Positions 36,857 through 46,081 of a DNA stretch of 64,000 nt are shown here, piece after piece. Under the pieces are notes generated by a model. That model was not told where the DNA came from, did no database searches, and saw only the letters and a program-made list of their open reading frames with translations. Positions within the stretch are counted from its first letter, which is position 1. Every line of letters starts with the position of its first letter. The position numbers were made by a program, and so were the translations under genes. The stretch comes from Humibacter ginsenosidimutans. GTDB taxonomy: Bacteria; Actinomycetota; Actinomycetes; Actinomycetales; Microbacteriaceae. Location of the stretch: positions 744,001-808,000 of the forward strand of contig NZ_CP042305.1 of assembly GCF_007859675.1 (NCBI RefSeq). Reading direction: 5' to 3'.

Positions 36857-37030
36857 CACCACCGTCACGACGACGACGAGCGTGCCGACGATTCCGGTGG
36901 TGAGCCCGATGAAGAACCATCGGGCTCGCCCCTGGATCCGCGCCGGGGCCGGAGGCAGGCCGGGAACCGAGCCATCACCGCTCTTCATGGTCACGGGGCC
37001 GAGCGACCCAGGGCCGAGTCCGTTGCTCAT
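36842..37030 (-). CDS. Small single-pass membrane protein
   Basis: 62 residues from ATG 37030 (a GTG two codons earlier is possible): a Gly/Pro-rich N-terminus, RIQGRARW, then one C-terminal membrane helix (FFIGLTTGIVGTLVVVVTVV) and a short tail. There is no recognised family. It converges on the M3 peptidase with a 15-base overlap. Confidence 0.55.
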   Translation of the reverse strand: MSNGLGPGSLGPVTMKSGDGSVPGLPPAPARIQGRARWFFIGLTTGIVGTLVVVVTVVSLTR

Positions 37031-37154
37031 GCCCACACCCTACGGGCATCCCGCCCGTTCATGTTGCACCGTGTGACGCCACGACGTGCGCACTCGGTGT
37101 TCGTTTCGTACGGTGATCAGGTCGTCCCATCGACCCACCGACCAGGAAGCAGCC

Positions 37155-37484
37155 ATGTCACAACTCCCCGAACTCGACCACACGGCACCGTGCACGTGCG
37201 AGTCGGGCGAGATGTGCGCTGATATCCGTCCCGGTCACGGGCTGCACGCACTGCAGCTGAGGCTCGCCTCGGCGACGCCCTCGCTCTGGCGCGATGCCCT
37301 GATCGTCGGGGTGCGTGATGACGGGTGGGTGGATGCCGTCGCCCTCGACGGAACCGCCGTGTCGCTGTGGAACCATGGTGACCTGACCGACTCCGTGGTC
37401 GCCGGTGAGCCCGTGTCGCTGCACACCGCGTACAACGTGCTGGCGGCCGGTTCGCGCCGCTTCAACGTTCTCGCGGCCGCCTGA
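37155..37484 (+). CDS. Small soluble protein of unknown function
   Basis: 109 residues; AGGAAG precedes ATG 37155. It contains an N-terminal CTCESGEMC stretch with three cysteines, then LALRLASATPSLW-like and DDGWVDAVALDGTAVSLWNH segments suggesting a small beta barrel. No family is recognised. It is convergent with the copper-storage-like gene. Confidence 0.6.
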   Translation: MSQLPELDHTAPCTCESGEMCADIRPGHGLHALQLRLASATPSLWRDALIVGVRDDGWVDAVALDGTAVSLWNHGDLTDSVVAGEPVSLHTAYNVLAAGSRRFNVLAAA

Positions 37485-37502
37485 GACCGACAGAGCGGAC
37501 GG

Positions 37503-37928
37503 TCAGACCGCTTCCGCCTCGTGCATCATGTCGAGCATGGCTCCGCACGCCTTCATGCACTCGTCGCAGGCCATCGCGCACATCCGGCAGGTCTCGCTCA
37601 TCTCCGCGTGATTGCCGCATTCGTCCGAGCAGGCCGAGCACATCGCCATGCAAGCCCTGAGCATGGCCTGCATCGCCGACATGTCGAATCCCGTGGGGCG
37701 CATCATCATGCGCATCATCGTGTTGCAGACGTCGGCGCAGTCCATGCACATCGCCGCGCACTTCATCATGCCGTCGGCCATGCCGTTGTCGGCGCACATG
37801 GTGCACGCCTGTTCGCAGGCCGAACACGCCTCGATGCAGCGCTGCATGACCATCGCGTCCATCGCCGGCATGCCGATCGCATCCACCGACATGCTCTGCA
37901 TCATCTCCGCCGTCATGTTGCCGTTCAT
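37503..37928 (-). CDS. Cys/Met-rich four-helix-bundle copper-storage-like protein (DUF326/Csp type)
   Basis: 141 residues from ATG 37928 (GGGGGA upstream). By count it has about 18 Cys and about 32 Met. Cysteines are spaced along predicted helices as CxxxC and CxxC (CIEACSACEQACTMC, CMDCADVC, MCSACSDEC, CRMCAMACDECMKAC), as in the Csp copper-storage proteins and DUF326 family, which line the bundle core with Cu(I)-binding thiols. There is no signal peptide, so it would be cytosolic (Csp3-like). The Met-rich N-terminus (NMTAEMMQSM) may add copper sites. No copper regulator or exporter is adjacent. Confidence 0.85.
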   Translation of the reverse strand: MNGNMTAEMMQSMSVDAIGMPAMDAMVMQRCIEACSACEQACTMCADNGMADGMMKCAAMCMDCADVCNTMMRMMMRPTGFDMSAMQAMLRACMAMCSACSDECGNHAEMSETCRMCAMACDECMKACGAMLDMMHEAEAV

Positions 37929-38058
37929 CACGTGTCCCCCCGTCGTCTCGGACCTTTGGCGTACGGGCCTGATGCTACGCGCGCTGACGGACCGCTTCCA
38001 CGTGTCGGACACATCGTCTGCACGCACACCGGTTGGCCCCGGCCGCGCCGGGGGCGTC

Positions 38059-39339
<1,281 letters not shown>

Positions 39340-39435
39340 GGAACCTCCCGAGTGGGCTGCTTCGTACGAGCCTAACCTGTGGGGCAGACAAAGGAGGGGA
39401 GGTCATCCCCCGGTGTGGCACGCCCGCCGTGCAGA

Positions 39436-39477
39436 CGAAAGCGGGCGGGGAACCCGAGGTTCCACCGCCCGCTTTCG
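39436..39477 (-). terminator. Strong compound hairpin after clpP2
   Basis: A 13-base-pair perfect outer stem (CGAAAGCGGGCGG) and an inner GGAAC/GTTCC stem are stacked, 22 bases after the clpP2 stop on the minus strand. There is no T-run, so it could be a terminator or an mRNA-stabilising/attenuating structure before clpX. Confidence 0.65.
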
Positions 39478-39498
39478 CTCGTGCACGATGAGCGTCTG

Positions 39499-40176
39499 CT
39501 ACTTCGCCGTCAGCGCCGGAAGGCTCTTGCGGCTCGTGAGCACCTGGTCGATGAGGCCGTATTCCTTGGCCTCTTCCGCCGAGAGGATCTTGTCGCGGTC
39601 GATGTCCTTGTTGACCTGGGAGACGTCCTTGCCGGTGTGGGCCGCAAGGGTCTCCTCGAGCCAGGTGCGCATGCGCATGATCTCGTTCGCCTGGATCTCG
39701 ATGTCGGACGCCTGCCCCTGGCCGGCCTCGCCGACGGCGGGCTGGTGGATGAGGATGCGCGCGTTCGGCAGTGCGAGCCGCTTGCCGGGCGTTCCCGCCG
39801 CGGTCAGCACGGCGGCCGCCGACGCCGCCTGCCCCAGCACCACGGTCTGGATCTGCGGGCGGATGTACTGCATGGTGTCGTAGATCGCGGTCATCGCCGT
39901 GAACGATCCACCGGGAGAGTTGATGTACATGACGATGTCACGATCGGGGTCCTGGCTCTCGAGCACCAGAAGCTGCGCCATGATGTCGTCTGCCGACGCA
40001 TCGTCGACCTGCACGCCCAGGAAGATGATGCGGTCTTCGAAGAGCTTGGCGTAGGGATCCTGGCGCTTGTAGCCGTATGCGGTGCGTTCCTCGAAGCTCG
40101 GCAGGATGTAGCGCGAGCTCGGCATGGCGATGCGCGAGGCGCCGCCGGCCAGTCCGGAGAAGTTCGGAGTTTCCAT
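39499..40176 (-). CDS. clpP2: ATP-dependent Clp protease proteolytic subunit ClpP2
   Basis: 225 residues from ATG 40176. The catalytic serine lies in [11 protein letters not shown], the histidine in [10 protein letters not shown] and the aspartate in the [11 protein letters not shown] region. YINSPGGS forms the oxyanion/handle strand. The longer N-terminus ([30 protein letters not shown]) is typical of the second actinobacterial ClpP and is processed in relatives. It forms a mixed tetradecamer with ClpP1. The gene is 28 bases downstream of clpP1. Confidence 0.96.
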   Translation of the reverse strand: METPNFSGLAGGASRIAMPSSRYILPSFEERTAYGYKRQDPYAKLFEDRIIFLGVQVDDASADDIMAQLLVLESQDPDRDIVMYINSPGGSFTAMTAIYDTMQYIRPQIQTVVLGQAASAAAVLTAAGTPGKRLALPNARILIHQPAVGEAGQGQASDIEIQANEIMRMRTWLEETLAAHTGKDVSQVNKDIDRDKILSAEEAKEYGLIDQVLTSRKSLPALTAK

Positions 40177-40204
40177 TACGTGTCGTGTCCTTCGTTCGCT
40201 CGCG

Positions 40205-40789
40205 TCAGTCCTGAGTTCCGCCGCCGCCGATGACATCGGTCGCCGACTCGCGGATGTGGTCGACGAAGCCGTAGTCCAGCGCTTCCTGCGCCGTGAACCA
40301 ACGGTCGCGGTCTCCGTCTTCGTTGATCTGCTCGACGGTCTTGCCGGTCTGCGCGGCGGTGATCTCGGCGAGCCTCTTCTTCATGTCGAGGATCAGCTGC
40401 GCCTGCGTCTGGATGTCGCTGGCCGTTCCGCCGAATCCACCGTGCGGCTGGTGCAGGAGCACCCGTGCGTTCGGTGTGATGTACCGCTTGCCCTTGGTGC
40501 CTGCCGTGAGCAGCAGCTGACCCATCGAGGCCGCCATGCCGATGCCGACGGTGACGATGTCGTTCGGCACGAACTGCATGGTGTCGTAGATCGCCATGCC
40601 GGCCGTGATCGATCCGCCGGGCGAGTTGATGTACAGGTAGATGTCGCGCTTCGGGTCTTCGGCGGCCAGCAGAAGCAGCTTCGCCGCGATCTCGTTGGCG
40701 TTCTCGTCGCGCACCTCCGAGCCGAGCCAGATGATGCGGTCCTTCAGCAGTCGGTCAAAAACACTGGGTTGCAGTGTCGGTTCGGCCAT
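40205..40789 (-). CDS. clpP1: ATP-dependent Clp protease proteolytic subunit ClpP1
   Basis: 194 residues with the triad Ser88 (GMAASMGQ), His113 (LLHQPHGG) and Asp162 (DGDRDRW). It is co-transcribed with clpP2, the standard actinobacterial clpP1-clpP2 pair in which both subunits are needed for activity. Confidence 0.97.
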   Translation of the reverse strand: MAEPTLQPSVFDRLLKDRIIWLGSEVRDENANEIAAKLLLLAAEDPKRDIYLYINSPGGSITAGMAIYDTMQFVPNDIVTVGIGMAASMGQLLLTAGTKGKRYITPNARVLLHQPHGGFGGTASDIQTQAQLILDMKKRLAEITAAQTGKTVEQINEDGDRDRWFTAQEALDYGFVDHIRESATDVIGGGGTQD

Positions 40790-40887
40790 GAACGTGCCCC
40801 TTCTTCGTACGTGGTCTCCACGCTATCGAAGGGGTCGCTGCCGCACGGGCCTGTTCGCCGTGGGCAGAGCCGCCGACGGTGGCGACC

Positions 40888-41364
40888 TCAGTAGCTGATG
40901 TCTCGGGCGATCTGCTCGACAGAGCGCGAGTACAGCGGCACGTGCGGCGCCAACGCGGTGATCGCGACGGAGGCGGCACGACGCGAGTCGCCCGCCGACG
41001 CCAGTGACAACGCGTAGAACGCGGACACGGCGTCGCGGTAGGGAGAGCCGGGGTGATTCGTGTGTTCGTCGCCGAGCATCCACACCGCTTCGTGCACTCG
41101 TCCGAGCCCGCGCAGCGCTCTCGCCAGCTGGATGACCGCGCGCACCCTGTGGTCGTCGTCGAGGCCGAGCAGCAGCGCTCTGCGATACAGCGGCTCGGCT
41201 TCGGCGCCGCGACCGGCGGCATCCCGCGCACCCGCCCGATGGAACAGTGCGACGGCGTTGTCGCCCCAGACGACGGCCAGCCTGTCGATGCGTTCGATGC
41301 GTTCGGCGTCGCTCAGCTCTGCGTCGGCCCAGACCGCGTCGAACTGGCTGTCCCAGTCGGCCAC
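40888..41364 (-). CDS. Tetratricopeptide-repeat protein
   Basis: 158 residues from GTG 41364, preceded by GGAGG at ideal spacing; the frame above it (to 41457) is not protein-like. TPR-type helical pairs include AVALFHRAGARDAAGRGAEAEPLY-like and VIQLARALRGLGRVHEAVWML segments. TPR scaffolds bind other proteins; no partner is evident. It lies between tig and clpP1, the site of a similar small TPR gene in related genomes (from memory). Confidence 0.75.
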   Translation of the reverse strand: MADWDSQFDAVWADAELSDAERIERIDRLAVVWGDNAVALFHRAGARDAAGRGAEAEPLYRRALLLGLDDDHRVRAVIQLARALRGLGRVHEAVWMLGDEHTNHPGSPYRDAVSAFYALSLASAGDSRRAASVAITALAPHVPLYSRSVEQIARDISY

Positions 41365-41431
41365 TGACCCACCTCCGGATCGATTCGCACGTGGAAACTT
41401 CCCGTCGACGGCATCAGCGCCGCCGACAGCG

Positions 41432-41464
41432 AACGGGGGCGGATGCTCTGCATCCACCCCCGTT
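41432..41464 (-). terminator. Hairpin after tig
   Basis: A 15-base stem with one mismatch (AACGGGGGCGGATGC against GCATCCACCCCCGTT) and a three-base loop lies 24 bases after the tig stop. There is no T-run. Confidence 0.6.
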
Positions 41465-41488
41465 GCACGACTCTATCGTTGTCGGCGA

Positions 41489-42886
41489 CTACGCCTTCGC
41501 GCTCTTGGACGCCTTCTTCTTGGGCTTCTCTTCCGACGCCTCTGCCTCGTCGGTGGCAGCGGGCTCGGCGGTCTCATCATCCTCGGCGGTTGCCTCCGCC
41601 TCGTCGGGCTCGCTCACGGCGGCGAACTCGGAGAGGTCGACGACCTCGCCGTTGCCGTCCTTGACCACGGCACGGCCGAGCACGACGGCGATGGTCTTGT
41701 TGCGGGCGACCTCGCCGAAGGTCTGCTGCAGCTGACCGCTCTCGCCGAGTGCCTGAACGAACTCGTTCGGGTCCATGCCGTACTGGGCGGCGGCCTGCAC
41801 CAGGTAGTTGCTCAGCTCGTCCTGCGTGACCTGGATGTTCTCCTTCTGCGCGATCTCGTCGAACAGAACCTGGGTGCGGAAGGCCTTCTCGGTGGCCTCC
41901 GTGACCTCTGCGCGGTGCACGTCGTCTTCGAGACGCTCCTCGGCCTCGAGGTGACGGTGGACCTCGTCTTCGACGAGACCCGACGGAACCGGAATCTCGG
42001 TCAGCTCGAGCAGACGGTCGACGAGCAGGTTGCGCGCCTCGTTGCCCTGGGCGAAGGTCTTGCCGCGGGCCGCCTCGCCACGCAGGCTCTCGCGCAGCTC
42101 GGCGATGGTGTCGAACTCGCTCGAGATCTGAGCGAAGTCGTCGTCGGCATCCGGGAGCTCGCGCTCCTTGACCGCGGTCAGCGTGACCGTGATCTCGGCG
42201 TCCTCTCCCTCGTGGTCGCCGCCGAGCAGCTTGGAGGTGAAGGTGGTGGTCTCGCCCGCCGACAGCGAGTCGAGAGCCTCGTCGATGCCCTCGACCAGCT
42301 CGCCGGAGCCGACCTCGTACGACACGTTGCTCGCCGTGTCGACCTGCTCGTCGCCGATGGCGGCAACGAGGTCGAGCTGGGCGAAGTCGCCCTTCTTGGC
42401 GGGGCGGTCGACCGTGACCAGCGTGCCGAAGCGGCTGCGCAGACGGTCGAGCTCTGCCTCGACGTCGGCGTCGGTGACCTCGGCGGCCTCAACCGTCAGC
42501 TCCAGACCGTCGTAGTCGGGAACCGTGATCTCCGGGCGAACGTCGACCTCGATGGCCACGAGCAGGTCGCCGGAGAAGTCCTTGTCGCTGGGCCACTCGG
42601 TGATGTCCGCCTCGGGACGGCCGACCGGCTTGACGTCGTTCTCCTCCACCGCGGTGCGGTAGAAGCCCTCGAGGCCCTCGTTGACCGCGTGCTCGAGGAC
42701 GGCGGCCTTGCCGACCCGCTGGTCGATGATGGGCGGCGGAACCTTGCCCTTGCGGAAGCCGGGGATGTTCACGTCCTGCGCGATGTGCTCGTAGGCGTGC
42801 TTGATGCTGGGCTGCAGTTCCTCGGGGGTCACTGCGATGGTGAGCTTCGCGCGCGTCGGGCTCAGCTTCTCGACCGTGGTCTTCAC
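41489..42886 (-). CDS. tig: Trigger factor
   Basis: 465 residues. The ribosome-binding N-terminal domain carries the signature GFRKGKVPP (43-51); the PPIase (FKBP-like) domain spans about 155-240 ([34 protein letters not shown]); the helical C-terminal chaperone domain follows and ends with an acidic then Lys-rich tail ([12 protein letters not shown]). It acts at the exit tunnel as the first chaperone for nascent chains. It precedes clpP1P2-clpX as in most actinobacteria. Confidence 0.97.
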   Translation of the reverse strand: MKTTVEKLSPTRAKLTIAVTPEELQPSIKHAYEHIAQDVNIPGFRKGKVPPPIIDQRVGKAAVLEHAVNEGLEGFYRTAVEENDVKPVGRPEADITEWPSDKDFSGDLLVAIEVDVRPEITVPDYDGLELTVEAAEVTDADVEAELDRLRSRFGTLVTVDRPAKKGDFAQLDLVAAIGDEQVDTASNVSYEVGSGELVEGIDEALDSLSAGETTTFTSKLLGGDHEGEDAEITVTLTAVKERELPDADDDFAQISSEFDTIAELRESLRGEAARGKTFAQGNEARNLLVDRLLELTEIPVPSGLVEDEVHRHLEAEERLEDDVHRAEVTEATEKAFRTQVLFDEIAQKENIQVTQDELSNYLVQAAAQYGMDPNEFVQALGESGQLQQTFGEVARNKTIAVVLGRAVVKDGNGEVVDLSEFAAVSEPDEAEATAEDDETAEPAATDEAEASEEKPKKKASKSAKA

Positions 42887-42935
42887 GTGTGAGATCTCCT
42901 GTAATCGAAGGTGGTTCGGTCAAAGTCGGTGTTGT

Positions 42936-43010
42936 CGGGGCGACAGGATTTGAACCTGCGGCCTCCCGCTCCCAAAGCGGGCGCTCTAGCCAAGCTGAGC
43001 TACGCCCCGG
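42936..43010 (-). tRNA. tRNA-Pro (anticodon TGG)
   Basis: The acceptor CGGGGCG pairs with CGCCCCG. The anticodon stem CCCGC/GCGGG encloses TTTGGGA, giving TGG. The T-loop is GGTTCAAATCC. The discriminator is A and CCA is not encoded. Confidence 0.95.
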
Positions 43011-43174
43011 ATCGTGGTGGACCCGTGAAGTCCGCCGGCCGGGCACGCACCAGGGCGTCAGCAAGCCGAAATGACCTCACACAGTCTACCGAATGATAGA
43101 GGATGCCTCTCCCCGACCCGATTCCGGTCGGGCCCCCGCCATGCACTACACTTGCACGCGGCGCACCGCCGCCC

Positions 43175-43245
43175 GGGGATGTAGCTCAATGGCAGAGCCT
43201 CAGTCTTCCAAACTGATGGTGCGGGTTCGATTCCCGTCATCCCCT
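43175..43245 (+). tRNA. tRNA-Gly (anticodon TCC)
   Basis: The acceptor GGGGATG pairs with CATCCCC. The anticodon stem TCAGT/ACTGA encloses CTTCCAA, giving TCC. The T-loop is GGTTCGATTCC. CCA is not encoded. The region downstream is a degraded island with an integrase remnant, and tRNA-Gly 3' ends are common integration sites. Confidence 0.95.
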
Positions 43246-43331
43246 CTCCTTATAACTACTGGGCGAACGGCCCATCGGGTCGAGAAGCTCCAGAGGCCAA
43301 TCCCCGTGAAGACCCCGTGTTCTGGGGTAGG

Positions 43332-43359
43332 TTGCCCCCGTCCGTTGCGGGGATACCAT
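43332..43359 (+). promoter_or_regulatory. Candidate promoter of the beta-protein-like gene (leaderless)
   Basis: TTGCCC (43332-43337), a 16-base spacer and TACCAT (43354-43359) lie just before the ATG at 43365; the predicted transcript would start at or next to the ATG. Confidence 0.45.
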
Positions 43360-43364
43360 GCGGC

Positions 43365-44393
43365 ATGGTCAGCCCTAACAGCGCTCTCGGCGCCAACGCT
43401 TACGTCCCGATCCTCAAGGCCAAGATGGCTGAGTATGGAGCTATCGAAACCTGTACCTCGGATCTAGTCGTTCCCCTTCTCGAGGTCCTATCACCGGAAG
43501 CAGCCGCGTCTCCGATTACACGATCCTGGGGCCGCTCAGACGACGTCGTTTGGATACACTCACTCAACTTCGAAGACGTGGATGAGTCTGACTTCGCATC
43601 CAGCATTGAGAGTCTGTTCGCGGCTCTACGGTCGGTGACCAAGCCTGTGCCGGTCATCACCGTGACCGAAGGGCCAGACACGCTGGCGGCGATCTCGCGC
43701 ATCACAAGCGTTGATCGGCGCGGCGTAGTGCTCCGGATCGAAGCAGAGGATCTTCTGGACCAGGCTTCGGATACAGCAGCTGACATCGCCTCGACCCTCG
43801 AACAGCTTTCCTTGGACACGAAAGACGTTGATGTGGTGATCGACGCTGGACTCGTCGACGGGGCAGCCACGGTACTAGCGGCGGTGGCGGATCAGTGCCT
43901 ACGTTCTCTCCCGGACTTAGATGACTGGAGGACTGTGGTTGTCGCGTTCTCGGCATTCCCTGCCGCGATTGCTGATCTTGTACCCACCTCCAGTGTGCGT
44001 GCGATCCCGCGCACAGACGCCGCTGCGTTTACTGCGACTCGAAGGATTGCTTCCCGTCCGATCGTGTTTGGGGACTACACGATCGGTGTGCCGACCTACG
44101 CAAGTGTGCCCTTCGCTCCGATTCCCAACATCCGCTATGCAAGCGACCAGACCTGGATCATCCATCGTGCCCAAGAACGAAGGAACCCCAGCGAGCAGTA
44201 CCGTGCACTCGCAACCGAACTGATAGCTGCTCCGTACTATTCCGGTGCGTCCTTCAGCCCCGGTGACCAGCAGATCGCGGACGTCGCTAGCGGAGCCTCC
44301 GGGCCAGGAAACGCGATGACCCACCTGCGGGCTGGGATCTCTCGACACGTGCATGTGGTGCTTGAACGTCTCGCCACCCTTGGCGAGCCGTGA
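43365..44393 (+). CDS. T4-beta-protein-like (Beta_protein/sce7725-type) family protein
   Basis: 342 residues from ATG 43365. The family opening YVPILKAKMAEYGAIE (13-28) followed by DLVVPLLEVLSPEA is characteristic; other parts (VVIDAGLVDGAATVLAAVADQ, VVVAFSAFPAAIADLVP, SDQTWIIHRAQERRNPSEQYRALA) fit the TIM-barrel-like layout of these proteins. They occur on phages and mobile islands and are often next to sce7726 genes (family knowledge, from memory). The molecular activity is not established. It overlaps the convergent sce7726-like gene by 107 bases, so their transcripts would be antisense to each other at the 3' ends. Confidence 0.8.
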   Translation: MVSPNSALGANAYVPILKAKMAEYGAIETCTSDLVVPLLEVLSPEAAASPITRSWGRSDDVVWIHSLNFEDVDESDFASSIESLFAALRSVTKPVPVITVTEGPDTLAAISRITSVDRRGVVLRIEAEDLLDQASDTAADIASTLEQLSLDTKDVDVVIDAGLVDGAATVLAAVADQCLRSLPDLDDWRTVVVAFSAFPAAIADLVPTSSVRAIPRTDAAAFTATRRIASRPIVFGDYTIGVPTYASVPFAPIPNIRYASDQTWIIHRAQERRNPSEQYRALATELIAAPYYSGASFSPGDQQIADVASGASGPGNAMTHLRAGISRHVHVVLERLATLGEP

Positions 44394-44931
44394 GGGCGTT
44401 CGTCACGATCGCACGCAGTTGATCCAACTCCGTCACGTCACAGAGCCGCTGCCAAAGGACGTCACGTGGCTTGGACCTCACGCCGGCAGCTGCGTCGAGG
44501 GCATCCAGCGCGTGAAGAGCCTCGTCACGCCACAGCAGTTGTGCCAGGGCCTGCTTCCTCACCGTCTTCATTGGTCGTGGCCGACGAAGCTGCCGGTAGC
44601 TCAAGCCCTCCGTCCCGTACTTGACTACGGCCAGTCCCCAGCCTGGAAGCAGTAGCTCACGTGCTTTAGGCAGATGCCGTTGTGTGACAACGAGTGTGCA
44701 GAAATCAAACACCTCGCCGTACGTGGCCATCTGGCGCGGGAGCCGATGGAGAGTATCCAAGTCGCTCTTCAACTCGAAGCCGGATAGACGATCGCCGATC
44801 AGAGCGAGATCGATCCGTCCGCGCTCACTGACAACGAATTCTTCAACGAAAAGGTTGCCCACGGGCAATGGGTGTGGGGCAACGGCTGAACGGACAACGT
44901 GGCGAATCTCCTCCTCCGTCACAGGCACCAT
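44287..44931 (-). CDS. sce7726-family protein, putative PD-(D/E)XK nuclease fold
   Basis: 214 residues from ATG 44931, which sits seven bases after a TAGGAT -10-like box; the longer frame above it overlaps the integrase remnant. Residues 38-80 carry a restriction-nuclease-like pattern: Asp41 in RIDLALIG, then Glu53-x-Lys55 in GFELKSD, then RLPRQMATYGEVFD (Gln67, Tyr71). An upstream Glu pair (31-32) may complete a metal site. The sce7726 family is recognised by this central block, usually beside a Beta_protein/sce7725 gene. A nuclease role is an inference from the motif. The C-terminus is Arg-rich. Confidence 0.72.
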   Translation of the reverse strand: MVPVTEEEIRHVVRSAVAPHPLPVGNLFVEEFVVSERGRIDLALIGDRLSGFELKSDLDTLHRLPRQMATYGEVFDFCTLVVTQRHLPKARELLLPGWGLAVVKYGTEGLSYRQLRRPRPMKTVRKQALAQLLWRDEALHALDALDAAAGVRSKPRDVLWQRLCDVTELDQLRAIVTNALTARQGWRDVQAPHARVERSQPAGGSSRFLARRLR

Positions 44932-44938
44932 GCGAGCG

Positions 44939-44944
44939 ATCCTA
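44939..44944 (-). promoter_or_regulatory. Candidate -10 box (TAGGAT) for a leaderless sce7726-like mRNA
   Basis: TAGGAT on the minus strand ends seven bases before the ATG at 44931; no ribosome site is seen between. Confidence 0.4.
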
Positions 44945-44968
44945 CTTGCGGGTGACAAGAGCACCGAG

Positions 44969-45225
44969 TCACCCTTCCGCAGCCACCGAGAACGCCTCGT
45001 ACTGGGCAGTTTCGGCGCTGTAGTCACTCGGGTACAGGTGCCCGTAGACGGTGTCCGTTGTGACGAGAGAGGCGTGGCCCATCCAATGGCTCACCTTGTG
45101 TGGCCAAATCCCCGCCGCGAGCATAAGGCTCGCGTAGGTGTGCCGGAGGTCGTGCCACCGCATCTTCGGAGGGAGGTTCAACCCCGGCAGCAGCGGCCGC
45201 ACGTAGTACCGCAGCACCGCTCCGC
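44969..45225 (-). pseudogene. Tyrosine recombinase (phage integrase), C-terminal remnant
   Basis: About 85 residues survive: [18 protein letters not shown], then [15 protein letters not shown] (catalytic His and Arg), HWMGHASLVTT (catalytic His) and DTVYGHLYPSD (nucleophilic Tyr). The N-terminal arm, core-binding domain and first catalytic Arg are absent, and upstream sequence abruptly turns into an XRE-regulator remnant in the opposite orientation. It cannot be active. It marks the island as integrase-derived. Confidence 0.85.
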
Positions 45226-45423
45226 AGTCAAGAAGAGCTCGCTCACTTGTCCGAACTCGACCGCTCCTACGTCGGCGGGATCGAGCGCGGCGAACGCAAT
45301 GTCGGTCTCGACAACATCTACCGGGTTGCCGAGGCGCTGGGAGTCGAACCTGCGGAGCTGTTCGCGGATCCTGGCCGGGGTGCGGCCGATCAGTCCGTCG
45401 CAGATCACCCGCGAGCCGGCTAG
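45226..45423 (+). pseudogene. XRE-family helix-turn-helix regulator, C-terminal remnant
   Basis: 65 codons ending in TAG at 45421. They encode [40 protein letters not shown] and EPAELF: the second helix, recognition helix and closing helix of an XRE domain. The start codon and first helix are missing; upstream is the integrase remnant. The segment [16 protein letters not shown] is typical of regulators of restriction systems and phages, but that function is lost here. Confidence 0.8.
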
Positions 45424-45478
45424 GGCATCGGGAGACGGAAGACCACATCGCGCCACAGGGATCTGTCAAGATGGGCCA

Positions 45479-45994
45479 ATGCCCCCGCGCACGCAATCGC
45501 TCCGCCGCGCCGCCTCCGTACTTCTTGTCGGGGGCTGTCTCGTCGGACTCGCCGCGTGCTCGGAGACCGTGCAGCCGACCGATGACCCGACGGTGTACAC
45601 CACCGGCGGACACGTTCGGTGCAGCCCCGGTCAGTCCGTGGAGCTCGACGGTCCATCGCATCACTACGTCGTCGGCGGTGAATGCGGAGCAGTGCATGTT
45701 CGGGGCAACGGAGTGACCGTGCTGGTGGATCGAGCGGTCTCCCTCGATGTACAGGGTCAGTCCGTGACGGTGACCGCTCAGGATCGCATCGGTTCGGCTG
45801 TGCTCAAGGGCAACGGCATCTCCGTCACCTCCGGCTCGATCGGTTCCGTCGTGATCACGGGACAGAACAACGCGATCACGGCACCGGCACTCGGATCGGT
45901 CGTCGTAGAGGGCGACCGCAACGTGGTGACCACCAAGCGCAAGCCGAGCGAATACCGGGTCAGCGGTGACCAGGACACCCTCACGCTGCAATGA
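45479..45994 (+). CDS. DUF3060-type lipoprotein
   Basis: 171 residues from ATG 45479. The lipoprotein signal SVLLVGGCLVGLAAC has lipobox LAAC. After a short linker the chain is a repetitive beta-strand protein with regular Val/Gly strands (VHVRGNGVTVLVDRAVSLDVQG, SAVLKGNGISVTSGSIGSVV, GSVVVEGDRNVV), the DUF3060 right-handed-helix-like pattern of actinobacterial lipoproteins. The function is unknown. It begins 55 bases after the island's XRE remnant, so it is probably the first native gene right of the island. Confidence 0.8.
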   Translation: MPPRTQSLRRAASVLLVGGCLVGLAACSETVQPTDDPTVYTTGGHVRCSPGQSVELDGPSHHYVVGGECGAVHVRGNGVTVLVDRAVSLDVQGQSVTVTAQDRIGSAVLKGNGISVTSGSIGSVVITGQNNAITAPALGSVVVEGDRNVVTTKRKPSEYRVSGDQDTLTLQ

Positions 45995-46081
45995 GCGGCA
46001 CGCCGGGTTTGAAAGAATGGGCGGACCACGGTCATCGACCTGCGTGACCGCGCCCCCAGACATCCTCGAGAAGACACACGC

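Larger units (their letters stand above)
43246..45423. mobile_element. Degraded genomic island downstream of tRNA-Gly
   Basis: It starts at the tRNA-Gly 3' end and holds a T4-beta-protein-like gene, a convergent sce7726-like gene, an integrase 3' remnant and an XRE-regulator 3' remnant. The last two abut at about 45225 with the rest of each missing, a sign of deletion. Base composition is lower in GC than the flanks in places (30 of 60 bases by hand count at 43561-43620). I could not find a direct repeat of the tRNA-Gly 3' end at the right edge, so attachment sites are not proven and the boundaries are approximate. Confidence 0.55.

Noticed and set aside
41060..42892. Plus-strand open frame of 610 codons
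   Set aside because: Shadow of trigger factor; Leu/Val/Asp-rich pattern arises from the complementary codon bias.
42889..43096. Plus-strand open frames of about 61 codons (including one reading RQDLNLRPPAPKAG)
   Set aside because: They are antisense translations of tRNA-Pro, a common misannotation.
43093..43467. Plus-strand open frame of 124 codons covering tRNA-Gly
   Set aside because: It contains the tRNA-Gly sequence (SSMAEPQSSKLMVRVRFPS) and overlaps the beta-protein-like gene in another frame.
43246..45478. Direct repeat of the tRNA-Gly 3' end marking the island's right attachment site
   Set aside because: I searched by eye for GGTTCGATTCCCGTC-like sequence up to 45478 and found none.
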